Positions 7,289 through 15,658 of a stretch of DNA of 36,766 nt are shown here, piece by piece. The notes under the pieces are model-generated. The model was not told the DNA's origin. It saw nothing but the letters and a program-made list of their open reading frames with translations, and did not search any database. The stretch is from Patescibacteria group bacterium (lineage in GTDB: Bacteria; Patescibacteriota; Gracilibacteria; UM-FILTER-43-11): the NCBI GenBank assembly GCA_018817125.1, contig JAHIUN010000010.1:1-36766 (forward strand). The letters are read 5' to 3'. Position 1 is the first letter of the stretch; each line of letters starts with the position of its first letter. The translations under genes and the position numbers were made by a program.

Positions 7289-8809
7289 TTATTTTTCATG
7301 CGCCATATGCTCCGTCTTGATCCATGGCAGAACCAACAAGGCGATTAGTGACGTCAGCGCCCCCAGCCAAACGGTGATCTGAAGCCCGTTCATCCCAAGC
7401 AATCCACCCTGAATGTTTTCATAAATAACTCCGCCGGAAACAGAACCAAACACGAGACCGAAATTCATAATGGAAGCAAATACCGCAAAGTTCGTTCCTT
7501 CCAGGTTCCTGGGTGTGGAAAGTGCCACAAATTTAAGCAGGGCAAGAAACGACATCATATACAAAATGCCGAGGAAGAAGTCGAGGAAGAAATTTAAAAA
7601 CACAATGCCGTCGTATTGCATCAGATGGTTCCAAAAGCTACCCCCTTGTGCAATCAGATAAACCGGTGTGGCAATCAGCGCACCAACATATTTGACCAAG
7701 GGAAAACTGCCCATTGAATTGGCTAATTCCAAATTGGTCAGTCCCAACTGGCTCATTCCTAAAATCGAGCTCACCACAATCGTCCACAAAAGCACTTTTT
7801 TGATTTTGTATTTATCCAGCCATTTGGCGAACAGGATCGCCCCGATCAGCCAGCCCACATAATTCACCACTCCGAAATAACCAAAAGTCTCCTGATCGAT
7901 GCCGATCTGGTTTAAAAAGTAATCCTGCCAGGGGGCGCCAAAGCTCGGCGTAAAACGCCAAAGGAAGACAAAAATAGCGGCTGCAAAGATTGCTTTTCCG
8001 ATTATTTTCAAATCCATCAAATGCTTAAAATAACCGGCAAACCATATAAACCACACGCCGATCACGCTTAGGGAAGCGAGGGTCATATCCTGCCCTTCAC
8101 GGGGGTAGAGCAGGGCAATAGTGATCAGAAAGGCGAGCACAGAAGTGTAGATATAAACGGGGCTGATGGCTTTGTGCGTCTGAAGTTCGCTCCGGTCACT
8201 GATACGCCGTTCTTTGATTAAGAAAGACAGGCCGAAAGTAATAAGCGGCATCATGGCCGTGAGAAAAAACATATCCCGGATTGTTAAAATCTCCCGTCCC
8301 AGTAACATTCCCGAAAGGAAGGTGGTCACAATCGCTCCCACCGTCAGCGAACCCCAGCAAATGGACTGGTATCGTCCGGCGGTTTTCTCATCCGACTGCT
8401 GGACTACCAGACCGTCACAGATCACATCCGTAAACCCAAGTCCGATATTGGCGATCATGATCGGAATGGCGTAACTGATAAAACTATCCGCGTACTGCCA
8501 CAGCCATAGCCAGCTGAGCATGGTTACAAGCGGCATAATATGAAGATAAGTCCGCCGCCGGTAGCCTCGAATCGGCACCAGATCTGTCAAAAACCCATAA
8601 ATCGGTTTGATGCTCCACGAAATCGTCGGGAGCGCCGCCAAGATCCCCAATTGTACAAAATCCAGCCCCAGCTCATTGCGTGTAAAAAGGAACTGGGCCA
8701 GTGCGGAAATTCCCACGGCCGCCTGCACAAAATAAACCGCCGCGAAAAACAATTCGTTTTTGGTAAATGGGAAACGGAGCGTCATGACATTTGGATTAAT
8801 TAACGTCAT
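7289..8809 (-). CDS. MFS transporter, BT1 (folate/biopterin transporter)-like
   Basis: A 506-residue inner-membrane protein with about 12 hydrophobic segments. The first third has SIKPIYGFLTDLVPIRGYRRR, close to the conserved KPLYG(x)SD..PI.GxRR stretch of the BT1 family, which includes pteridine and folate carriers of parasites and plastids and many uncharacterised bacterial relatives. The substrate is unknown. Because the gene sits between a B12-type radical SAM enzyme and B12-dependent ribonucleotide reductase, a pterin, folate or corrinoid-related substrate is conceivable, but nothing in the sequence proves it. A second in-frame ATG at codon 9 (8785) is an alternative start. It is separated from nrdJ by a strong terminator, so it has its own promoter. 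Confidence 0.75.
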   Translation of the reverse strand: MTLINPNVMTLRFPFTKNELFFAAVYFVQAAVGISALAQFLFTRNELGLDFVQLGILAALPTISWSIKPIYGFLTDLVPIRGYRRRTYLHIMPLVTMLSWLWLWQYADSFISYAIPIMIANIGLGFTDVICDGLVVQQSDEKTAGRYQSICWGSLTVGAIVTTFLSGMLLGREILTIRDMFFLTAMMPLITFGLSFLIKERRISDRSELQTHKAISPVYIYTSVLAFLITIALLYPREGQDMTLASLSVIGVWFIWFAGYFKHLMDLKIIGKAIFAAAIFVFLWRFTPSFGAPWQDYFLNQIGIDQETFGYFGVVNYVGWLIGAILFAKWLDKYKIKKVLLWTIVVSSILGMSQLGLTNLELANSMGSFPLVKYVGALIATPVYLIAQGGSFWNHLMQYDGIVFLNFFLDFFLGILYMMSFLALLKFVALSTPRNLEGTNFAVFASIMNFGLVFGSVSGGVIYENIQGGLLGMNGLQITVWLGALTSLIALLVLPWIKTEHMAHEK

Positions 8810-8823
8810 TTTAACATAATTAA

Positions 8824-8889
8824 AAAACCCCTACACCTTCCCCCTTATTTAGGGGGAACCCGACTTGTCGGGTTGGGGGTAGGGGTTTT
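8824..8889 (-). terminator. Branched terminator after nrdJ
   Basis: AAAACCCCTAC (8824-8834) pairs perfectly with 8879-8889. Inside are two further perfect hairpins, CCCCC/GGGGG (8840-8844 with 8852-8856) and AACCCGAC/GTCGGGTT (8857-8864 with 8867-8874). The whole is a three-way-junction fold. On the minus strand it ends in a T-run, as expected of an intrinsic terminator for nrdJ. The plus-strand side is also followed by T-rich sequence. Confidence 0.8.
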
Positions 8890-8902
8890 CTTTTTTGTTT
8901 TT

Positions 8903-11900
8903 CTAACTACAACCGGATGTCTCTCCGCAATCCAGGCACTTGTAACAGGTGCCGTTACGGATCATGGTCGCTCCGCAGTTGTGGCACATGGGAGCGTCAT
9001 CATTCTGGAAAGCGTGAGGGGTTCCATGAGCGGCGCTGCCACCAATGGTAACCACCATCTTTTTCTCTTTAATTTTTGTTTTTTCCAAAGCGGCAATAAG
9101 CTTGGATTCTACATTCATATCTTCTTTGATTTGAGGTTCGCTGACAGAGATGATTCGGCGCATATTCGGAAGCGCACCATTTGCGGACATCGTTCCTTCG
9201 CTATAGGCCCTATCGATCAACTGGCCGTTGTGATACTTTTTGGCAACCTCTTTGTCGAGGAATTTTACCGCCAGCCACCGCCCGAGGTAATCCATGATGG
9301 ATTTAACGATGGGGATTTCTTTGTTGATGGTCATACCGGAAGGCTCAAAACGGGTATGGGTGAACTTAGAGATGAGCACTTCGAGCGGCACCCCATACTG
9401 GAGGTTCAGTGAAATAGAAAGGGCGAGGGCATCCATAATGCCGGAAAGCGTAGAACCTTCCTTACTTATTTTGATAAAGAGCTCACCGGGTGTGCCATCA
9501 TCATATAGGCCGACCGTGAAGTAGCCTTCATGTCCGGCAATGGCGAATTTATGGGTAATAGACTGACGTTCTTCACTAAGCTTTTTCCGAAGTGCCTTTT
9601 TGGTGATTTCCACTTCCCTGATCTCTACTTTGGTATCCTGATTGCTTTTTTTCGTTTCGGAAGAGGTATTAAGAGGCTGAGAAAGCTTACAGCCGTCACG
9701 GTAAATAGCATTAGCTTTAAGAGCGAGTTTCCAGCTTTGATGATAGGCTTCCAGCACCTCGTCTTCGTTGGTCTCGTTTGGCATGTTGATGGTTTTGCTG
9801 ATGGCGCCGGAAATGAAAGGCTGAGCTGCCGCGAGCATTTTAATATGCCCCATATGATGGATAAAACGCTTGCCCTTGGTGCCACAGCGGTTTGCACAGT
9901 CAAAAACGGGCAGATGCTCTTCTTTGATATGCGGAGCACCTTCAATAGTCATGGCACCGCAAACGTATTCATTTGCCTCCTCAATTTCTTTGTCGGTGTA
10001 ACCGATCTCTTTGAGGAAAACAAAACTGGCATCATTATAAACATCCGGATCGATCTTCAGGCGTTCCATCACTTCTTCCCCCAAGGAATGTTTGTTGAAA
10101 GCCATATGGATATCGAAGACAGCAGAGAGGGTTTTTTCAATTTTTTCGAGATCTTTTTCGGTCAGCCCTTTCTTTTTCAGGGTTTTCCAGTTGATATGAG
10201 GGGCTTCGATCAGGGAGCCTTTACCCACTATATAGGCCAGAATATCGTTAATCTGCTTTTGTGAATAATCAAGATTTCTTAAGGCGGGCGGAACCGATTG
10301 GTTAACGATTTTCATGTAACCGCCTCCTGCTAACTTTTTAAATTTGACTAAAGCAAAATCCGGTTCGATTCCTGTCGTGTCACAATCCATCAAAAGGCCG
10401 ATGGTACCTGTGGGTGCCAGTACGGTGACTTGGGCGTTCCGGAAACCGTATTGTTCGCCTTTTTCCAAAGCCTTGTCCCAGATTTCGTGGGCGACTTTGA
10501 GCAAATAAGACGGGGCGGTTTTCTGGTCGATTCCGACCGGATGATTTTCGAGTTGTTCGTAGTCGCTTGCGTTATAGACTGCCCGGCGATGATTACGGAT
10601 TACACGAAGCATATCTGCTTTATTGGATTCATAACGATCGAAAGAACCGAGCGCTTCGGCAAGTTCCGCAGAGGTTTCGTAGGAACCACCGGTCAGAATG
10701 GCAGTAATAGCCCCTGTAATAGTCCGGGCCTCGTCGCTGTCATACGGAATGCCTAAATGCATAAGAAGAGTACCGATATTGGCATAGCCCAGGCCGAGCG
10801 TGCGGTATTCATAACTTTTTTTAGCGATTTCGTAGCTGGGATACTGAGCCATCAGGACGCTGATTTCCAGTGTAATCGTCCATAAGCGGATGGCGTGCTG
10901 CATGGCTTTGATATTGATTTTAGAGGTTTCGATATCAAAAAACTTTATCAGATTAAGAGACGCAAGGTTGCAGGCGGTGTCATCCAGAAACATATATTCA
11001 CTGCAGGGATTTGAGGCATTGATGCGACCGTCTTTGGGGCAGGTGTGCCATTCGTTAATAGTAGTGTCGAACTGAACACCTGGGTCAGCGCAGGCCCAGG
11101 CCGCAAAACCGAGCTTCTTCCATAAATCCCGCGCACACAGTTTTTTGTGAGATTTACCGTCTAAGCGGCGCGTTAGGTGAAAGTCTTCATTATTATCCAC
11201 TGACTTTAAAAATTTATTCGTAAGGCGAACAGAATTGTTCGAATTCTGCCCTGATACAGTAGCGTAGGCATCTCCGTTAAAATCACTATCGTATCCGGCC
11301 GCGATAAGAGCAGCTACTTTCTTTTCTTCTTCTACTTTCCAGTCGATAAAATCCTCGATCTCAGGGTGATCAATATCCAGACAGACCATTTTAGCGGCCC
11401 GGCGAGTAGTGCCGCCGGATTTGATGGCGCCGGCCGCGCGGTCACCTATTTTGAGGAAGGACATCAGGCCGGATGAATGACCGCCGCCGGAAAGTGACTC
11501 CCCGCGTCCGCGGATTTTGGAAAAATTAGTGCCGGTTCCGGAACCGTATTTAAAAAGGCGGGCTTCACGGATCCACAGATCCATAATACCCCCCTCATTG
11601 ACCATATCGTCTTTTACCGATTGAATAAAACAGGCATGTGGCTGAGGGTGAGTGTAGGAATCTTCAGACTTTTTAACTTCTCCAGTCTCTGGTTCCGCGT
11701 AAAAGTGGCCCTGAGCTGGCCCATTGATATCGTAAGCCAAATTAAGCCCGGTATTAAACCATTGAGGAGAATTAGGCGCTGCCATTTGATGGATGAGCAT
11801 ATGGTTCATTTCATTCTCATAGGCATCAGCTGATTCCTTGTCGGCAAAATAACCGTATTTTTCACCCCAGTGCCGCCAGCACTGACCCAGTCGGCCCACC

Positions 11901-12190
11901 ACTTGCTTGGCGCTTTTTTCTGGGCCAAGTACAGGATTACCATCCTTATCTTCGATTCGTTTACCCTCACTGTCGTATTGAGGGACACCGGCTTTACGGG
12001 CATATTTAGAGATCATGATGTCTCCGGCATTTTGTGACCAGCTTTTGGGGATTTCGAAATCTTCCATTTCAAAAACCACCGATCCGTCTGTTTTTGTAAT
12101 CTTGCAGTTACGCTTTTCACAGGGGACGATATCGAGTGGATTGACACCAATTTTAGTGAATAAACGGTTTATTTTGAGCCCTTTTTTCAT
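8903..12190 (-). CDS. nrdJ: Adenosylcobalamin-dependent (class II) ribonucleotide reductase
   Basis: A 1095-residue enzyme that reduces ribonucleotides to deoxyribonucleotides with an adenosylcobalamin-generated thiyl radical, needing neither oxygen nor a metal-radical subunit. Visible catalytic residues are the first redox cysteine C187 (HACFIQS), the thiyl C396 with E398 (NPCSE) and the second redox cysteine C407 (CNLASLNL). GSGTGTNFSKIRGRGE near 216-231 is a typical class II stretch. The C-terminus is a zinc-ribbon-like tail with paired cysteines (CHNCGATM...CYKCLDCG) and a terminal Cys pair that could shuttle reducing equivalents. The corrinoid adenosyltransferase gene is divergent upstream, and NrdR-type boxes lie between the two. 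The start is ATG with no Shine-Dalgarno, and the stop is TAG. Confidence 0.97.
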   Translation of the reverse strand: MKKGLKINRLFTKIGVNPLDIVPCEKRNCKITKTDGSVVFEMEDFEIPKSWSQNAGDIMISKYARKAGVPQYDSEGKRIEDKDGNPVLGPEKSAKQVVGRLGQCWRHWGEKYGYFADKESADAYENEMNHMLIHQMAAPNSPQWFNTGLNLAYDINGPAQGHFYAEPETGEVKKSEDSYTHPQPHACFIQSVKDDMVNEGGIMDLWIREARLFKYGSGTGTNFSKIRGRGESLSGGGHSSGLMSFLKIGDRAAGAIKSGGTTRRAAKMVCLDIDHPEIEDFIDWKVEEEKKVAALIAAGYDSDFNGDAYATVSGQNSNNSVRLTNKFLKSVDNNEDFHLTRRLDGKSHKKLCARDLWKKLGFAAWACADPGVQFDTTINEWHTCPKDGRINASNPCSEYMFLDDTACNLASLNLIKFFDIETSKINIKAMQHAIRLWTITLEISVLMAQYPSYEIAKKSYEYRTLGLGYANIGTLLMHLGIPYDSDEARTITGAITAILTGGSYETSAELAEALGSFDRYESNKADMLRVIRNHRRAVYNASDYEQLENHPVGIDQKTAPSYLLKVAHEIWDKALEKGEQYGFRNAQVTVLAPTGTIGLLMDCDTTGIEPDFALVKFKKLAGGGYMKIVNQSVPPALRNLDYSQKQINDILAYIVGKGSLIEAPHINWKTLKKKGLTEKDLEKIEKTLSAVFDIHMAFNKHSLGEEVMERLKIDPDVYNDASFVFLKEIGYTDKEIEEANEYVCGAMTIEGAPHIKEEHLPVFDCANRCGTKGKRFIHHMGHIKMLAAAQPFISGAISKTINMPNETNEDEVLEAYHQSWKLALKANAIYRDGCKLSQPLNTSSETKKSNQDTKVEIREVEITKKALRKKLSEERQSITHKFAIAGHEGYFTVGLYDDGTPGELFIKISKEGSTLSGIMDALALSISLNLQYGVPLEVLISKFTHTRFEPSGMTINKEIPIVKSIMDYLGRWLAVKFLDKEVAKKYHNGQLIDRAYSEGTMSANGALPNMRRIISVSEPQIKEDMNVESKLIAALEKTKIKEKKMVVTIGGSAAHGTPHAFQNDDAPMCHNCGATMIRNGTCYKCLDCGETSGCS

Positions 12191-12238
12191 TCTATTTTTA
12201 GATTTAAAAGATAAATTTTAAGATAAGAAACGACCGCG

Positions 12239-12324
12239 AGAAGATTTTTAAAAGACCCATCTTCTGGTTTTATCAGCTTTTTTAAGTAAAGTGGAGGGCA
12301 ACTAGAAGGGGGGATGACCCCCTT
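12239..12324 (-). other. Structured nrdJ leader (two hairpins)
   Basis: Two perfect 7-bp stems lie in the inferred leader of about 155 bases: AGAAGAT (12239-12245) with ATCTTCT (12259-12265), and AAGGGGG (12306-12312) with CCCCCTT (12318-12324). There is no B12-box-like GCCACTG, so I do not call this a cobalamin riboswitch. Confidence 0.4.
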
Positions 12325-12351
12325 TAAAATTTATTTTTGTCTGCAGGTCTC

Positions 12352-12380
12352 AATCTAATAAAGCGGAGGTTTGATGTCAA
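12352..12380 (-). promoter_or_regulatory. Promoter of nrdJ
   Basis: On the minus strand, a perfect TTGACA (12380-12375) and TAGATT (12357-12352, 4 of 6 bases) are 17 bases apart. Transcription would start near 12345. The NrdR-type boxes begin about 20 bases upstream of the -35. Confidence 0.65.
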
Positions 12381-12398
12381 ATAAATATTCTTGACGAC

Positions 12399-12446
12399 CC
12401 CCTACATATTGTATCAGAATTACGTTGAACCTACTACATATAGTAC
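12399..12446. promoter_or_regulatory. Pair of NrdR-type boxes between nrdJ and the adenosyltransferase
   Basis: CTACATATTG (12402-12411) and CTACATATAG (12434-12443) each match 9 of 10 core positions of the NrdR box (CWATATATWG) and differ from each other at one base. Their centres are 32 bp apart, about three helical turns, which is the usual arrangement of paired NrdR boxes. NrdR is the ATP-cone repressor of ribonucleotide reductase genes. Its own gene is not in this window. The boxes lie upstream of nrdJ and immediately upstream of the true adenosyltransferase start, so they could control both genes. Confidence 0.75.
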
Positions 12447-12453
12447 TTTTATC

Positions 12454-12975
12454 ATGCTACTTGTAATTACCGGAAACGGCAAAGGAAAGACCACTTCGGC
12501 TATTGGAACCGCGATTCGTGGCTTAGGATGGGGAAAAAAGGTGGCCTTGATCCATTTTGACAAGGGCGGAAGCCATTATGGTGAACACCATGTTTTGGAA
12601 AAACTGCAAGATTTGGATGTGTTTCGTTTTGGCAAAAAACGATTTGACGAAGCCGCCAAAAAATTTCGTTTTGAAAATACGGATGAAGATAAAAGGGAAG
12701 CTGAGCTCGCCATCCAAAAAATCCACAACCTATATCATAAGGAATACTTTCTTATAATCGCTGATGAACTCATCAATTGCCTTAATCTCGGGTTAGCCGA
12801 TGAGTCATCCGTCCGGGAATTGATCAACAAATGCCCCAAAGAGACACATCTTATATTAACAGGCCGAAACGCTCCCGAATGGATGATCGAAAAAGCTGAT
12901 CTGGTGTCCGAAATTCAGGAGACAAAACATTACTTTAAGTCCGGCAAGCAAGACATTAAGGGGTTGGATTACTAA
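12454..12975 (+). CDS. cobO: Corrinoid (cob(I)alamin) adenosyltransferase, CobA/BtuR family
   Basis: A 174-residue cytosolic P-loop enzyme that transfers adenosyl from ATP to cob(I)alamin, making the cofactor of class II ribonucleotide reductase. The P-loop GNGKGKTT is at residues 7-14, right after the N-terminal strand, as in the CobA/CobO/BtuR family. The segment LIIADELINCLNLGL and the later HLILTGRNAPEWMIEKADLVSEI, with the LTGRNAP motif, are also typical. The frame is open back to a TTG at 12391, but that extension would encode the NrdR-type boxes and push the P-loop away from the N-terminus, so I choose the ATG at 12454. No other cobalamin synthesis gene is present, which suggests salvage of imported corrinoid. 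Confidence 0.9.
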   Translation: MLLVITGNGKGKTTSAIGTAIRGLGWGKKVALIHFDKGGSHYGEHHVLEKLQDLDVFRFGKKRFDEAAKKFRFENTDEDKREAELAIQKIHNLYHKEYFLIIADELINCLNLGLADESSVRELINKCPKETHLILTGRNAPEWMIEKADLVSEIQETKHYFKSGKQDIKGLDY

Positions 12976-12979
12976 TTTT

Positions 12980-13060
12980 AGATTTGAGATTTCTGATTCA
13001 ATTTAAGATTTATAAATCCGAAATGCAACATTTGATTCTGAAATCAGAAATGTGAAATCC
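12980..13060. repeat. Locus-specific imperfect palindrome
   Basis: ATTTCTGATT (12989-12998) is exactly complementary to 13042-13051, and the flanks GATTTgAg/GGATTTCAc extend the pairing imperfectly. The loop contains more words of the same kind (AAATCCG, AAATGC). It fills most of the gap between the adenosyltransferase and the DsbA-like gene and has no terminal T-run. Confidence 0.65.
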
Positions 13061-13144
13061 GAAATAAGGTTGGGTTGCCTTTTTAAGCACATCTGATTAT
13101 GCTAAGTGGGCAATTTTAAGAATATCCATTAACTTTTAATCATC

Positions 13145-13879
13145 ATGCCAAAAGGACAACAGAAAGTCATGGCGACCACCTTGGTTCTATCCATTGCCGC
13201 CTTACTCATTTCCGCTTTTACCTTATATAAGATCAATGATGCTCCATTGGGCGAAGAACAGTTTATGGCGAGTGTGGAAAAGGGGATTGAAGCCTATATC
13301 GAAAAACAGCGTCAGCTTCAGGAAGGCCCTCCGACGGCGGGTGAACCTATAGACGTCAGCATTGACGATGACGCTATGAAAGGCGATAAAAATGCTCCGG
13401 TTACCATTGTAGAATTCTCAGATTTCGAATGTCCGTTCTGCTCTCGTTTTTACCGCGACACACTTCCTGACATTTTGTCTGAATACGTGGATCAGGGAAA
13501 GGTTCGTTTCGTTTATCGTGATTTTCCCTTGGGTTTTCATCAGAACGCCCGCTCTGCTTCAATAGCTGCGGAATGTATGAAGGATCAAGGCAACGACAAG
13601 CTTTACTATAAAATGCACGATAAGATTTATGAGAATCAGACCGCTCTTAGCGTAGATAATCTGAAAAAATGGGCGGTTGAATTAGGGGCTGACGCTGGTG
13701 AGTTCAATACATGTCTGGATACAGAAAAGTTCGCGGATGAGATCAATAAAGACTTTGAAGATGGCCAAGGGTACGGAGTGACTGGTACGCCAGCTTTCTT
13801 TATCAATGGCCGTCTGGTTTCCGGAGCTCAGCCTTTCTCAGTATTCAAAGGAATCATTGATGAAGAATTGGCACAGTAG
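13145..13879 (+). CDS. Membrane-anchored DsbA-like thioredoxin-fold oxidoreductase
   Basis: A 244-residue protein with one N-terminal membrane anchor (about 9-28) and an extracytoplasmic thioredoxin-fold domain of the DsbA/Thioredoxin_4 type. The active site is C96-P-F-C99 in FSDFECPFCSRF, and the cis-proline loop is GVTGTPAFFINGRLVSGAQP near 212-231. Such proteins make, break or isomerise disulfides in exported proteins. No DsbB or VKOR partner is next to it. The linker from 30 to 80 is acidic and Pro-rich. The start ATG is preceded by AATCATC and no Shine-Dalgarno. An internal Cys pair (near C158 and C189) lies in the inserted helical domain. Confidence 0.9.
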   Translation: MPKGQQKVMATTLVLSIAALLISAFTLYKINDAPLGEEQFMASVEKGIEAYIEKQRQLQEGPPTAGEPIDVSIDDDAMKGDKNAPVTIVEFSDFECPFCSRFYRDTLPDILSEYVDQGKVRFVYRDFPLGFHQNARSASIAAECMKDQGNDKLYYKMHDKIYENQTALSVDNLKKWAVELGADAGEFNTCLDTEKFADEINKDFEDGQGYGVTGTPAFFINGRLVSGAQPFSVFKGIIDEELAQ

Positions 13880-13908
13880 CATTCTAAACCAGTAAATTTG
13901 ATAATCTA

Positions 13909-13960
13909 ATGGCTGACGCATTGCTAACGAACTCCGATTCGAAGGCGATTCGTCAGCCAT
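13909..13960. repeat. Hairpin between the DsbA-like gene and the next gene
   Basis: ATGGCTGACG (13909-13918) pairs perfectly with CGTCAGCCAT (13951-13960). The 32-base loop has two copies of CGATTCG. It is not a tRNA. It may act as a weak terminator or an mRNA 3' end structure. Confidence 0.65.
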
Positions 13961-13977
13961 CTGCAACTTTGTAATAT

Positions 13978-15558
13978 ATGGCAGTGTCCGCTGAACAATT
14001 AGTCACACCGGAGAACAGAGAGGTGAATGAAAACGGCGATGTGATCCGCAGCAAAATCGGCCGGCTTTTAGAAAACCCTTATTTTCAGCGGACGCTCGAT
14101 AAAGAGGCGTTAAAAAATTATCGGGATCTGGCTGAAAAAAAGGGTCACATTGACCCGAACGACACCGAAAATCTCAGTAAATTTTATGAGTTCATGGCCG
14201 ATCATTTTAAAGAAGCTGAAGTCTCCAAAAAACGCATCACTGGGCATGTAGAACAGGCGATTCAGGATAAGGTCATTACGGAAAAAGACAGGGTATTTTA
14301 CAAAAAGAACATGAAAGCCAATGTGGTGAGCGGGGAACAGATTGTTACCAAAGAAGCGTTGGAGCAGGCGGAAAAAGATATTCTGGAAAGCCTGGAAAAT
14401 CGCCGGAAAGAACGCAAAGAATATGATAATCTGGTCAGCAGCCCTTTGATTGAATCCGGTTTTTTACTGATTGATAAAAACAAAAAAATCCCTTTCCCGG
14501 ATGAGACGGGTTATTTGAACATGTCCGTTCCGGAACGCCGTAAGTGGCTTAAAGAAATTCGAAAGACTATTCCTCAGGCTAAAGAATATGCTGACAATCG
14601 TGAGAAAAAGGAAACAGAGGAGCTGGAAAAAGAATACGATATATTACTTCAGGCGGCCAAAAAGGAGGGGGTCATCGGAAATAAAACCCTTGAAAAATTC
14701 AAAGAATGGTTTAAGGGCCAGGAGGTGAAAGCGAAAACTTATGCCATTAGTCAATTCACCAAAGAAATGAACCGTTACAGAGTTTTGTGGAAAGACATTC
14801 GGAAGAACCTGAAGGGCAGTGCGCTTAGCCGTCTGGAGGCTCTGAGAGACAAAATGGGCTATACCGAATTGCGGAGCGAATTCATGAAAGAACAATATGG
14901 TGAAAAATCAGATCCTTCCCTTAAAATACTGAGTACGATTACCAACACAACTGTCAGAAAAGAAATCCTTCACGCCAAAAAATCGTTAAACCGAGGCGAG
15001 AAGAAAACATTTGTTGAGCGCCTGACCCATTATTTTTCCAGTAAACAGTCCGACCGGCAAGACGCCGTTTCGTATCAGGATAACGTCCGCGCCGCCCGTA
15101 AAAAGCATGATACGGCTTATGGGCAGAAGATCGCGGAAAATGCAGAGGCGTCTGACGAGAACAGAGGGTTGGAAGGCAGTCGCCAGAATCTTCAGATCCA
15201 TGATGTGGATGAAAACGCCGTTGAAAGAGCTCAGCCTGACACCCTCAGAAAATCTCACCCATCCCAGCCAACTAAGTCCCCTGAAATCCGGATTAAAAAG
15301 AGCACTGATCGGGCCTATCAGCGCAATACATTTGTGGATGAAAAAGGGCAAAAACGACGTGTGATCCGGGTCGGAGGTACCAAGGAAGGGGTACAGGCCT
15401 TTAATAATGAAGGGCTTTTAAATCGGGATAAAGACGAGCTGTCCATTATGGCCAAAGACGGCAGTAATATCGTAGAAATGAAGATGCGGGAGATCCGTGT
15501 GATGAAGGATGTGCTGAAGAAGAGCTTGGAGGAAGATAGCGTTGAAACAAATAAATAA
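13978..15558 (+). CDS. Unknown large charged, helical protein
   Basis: A 526-residue soluble protein that I do not recognise. It has no signal peptide and no membrane segment, is very rich in Lys, Glu and Arg, and most of residues 30-370 look alpha-helical, with several coiled-coil-like stretches (for example EQAEKDILESLENRRKERKE near 125). Residues 375-450 are low-complexity and polar, probably disordered. A small basic segment follows (DEKGQKRRVIRVGGTKEG near 455-475), then a terminal helix. A scaffold or nucleic-acid-associated role would fit but is speculation. The ATG follows GTAATAT with no Shine-Dalgarno. It converges with the GH15 gene across a foldback. Confidence 0.75.
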   Translation: MAVSAEQLVTPENREVNENGDVIRSKIGRLLENPYFQRTLDKEALKNYRDLAEKKGHIDPNDTENLSKFYEFMADHFKEAEVSKKRITGHVEQAIQDKVITEKDRVFYKKNMKANVVSGEQIVTKEALEQAEKDILESLENRRKERKEYDNLVSSPLIESGFLLIDKNKKIPFPDETGYLNMSVPERRKWLKEIRKTIPQAKEYADNREKKETEELEKEYDILLQAAKKEGVIGNKTLEKFKEWFKGQEVKAKTYAISQFTKEMNRYRVLWKDIRKNLKGSALSRLEALRDKMGYTELRSEFMKEQYGEKSDPSLKILSTITNTTVRKEILHAKKSLNRGEKKTFVERLTHYFSSKQSDRQDAVSYQDNVRAARKKHDTAYGQKIAENAEASDENRGLEGSRQNLQIHDVDENAVERAQPDTLRKSHPSQPTKSPEIRIKKSTDRAYQRNTFVDEKGQKRRVIRVGGTKEGVQAFNNEGLLNRDKDELSIMAKDGSNIVEMKMREIRVMKDVLKKSLEEDSVETNK

Positions 15559-15569
15559 TCCAAAAACTG

Positions 15570-15658
15570 ATTGGTGACCTTATTGGCGGCCTAATTGAGG
15601 TATACACCTATTAGGTCTCCCATCAGGCCTCCTTCGCCACAGGCGAAAGATCACCAAT
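15570..15658. repeat. Imperfect palindrome between convergent genes
   Basis: ATTGGTGA (15570-15577) pairs with TCACCAAT (15651-15658). Inside, CCTAAT..AGGT pairs with ACCTATTAGG, and TTCGCC pairs with GGCGAA across ACA. The sequence is a patchwork of CTAATTGG and GGTGA-like words in both directions and overlaps the GH15 stop. It may terminate both convergent transcripts. Confidence 0.65.

Noticed and set aside
9530-10264. 244-codon plus-strand open frame inside nrdJ
   Set aside because: It is antisense to a fully conserved enzyme, has no domain, and is explained by the codon bias of nrdJ.
12191-12345. Cobalamin riboswitch upstream of nrdJ
   Set aside because: The leader has hairpins but no B12-box-like GCCACTG and is shorter than the usual domain.
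12391-12453. Upstream extension of the adenosyltransferase from a TTG start
   Set aside because: It would encode the NrdR-type boxes, place extra residues before a P-loop that is normally near the N-terminus, and has no ribosome-binding site.
13909-13960. tRNA-like sequence with GATTCGAA
   Set aside because: It is only about 50 bases long, with no anticodon arm or acceptor stem of the right length.
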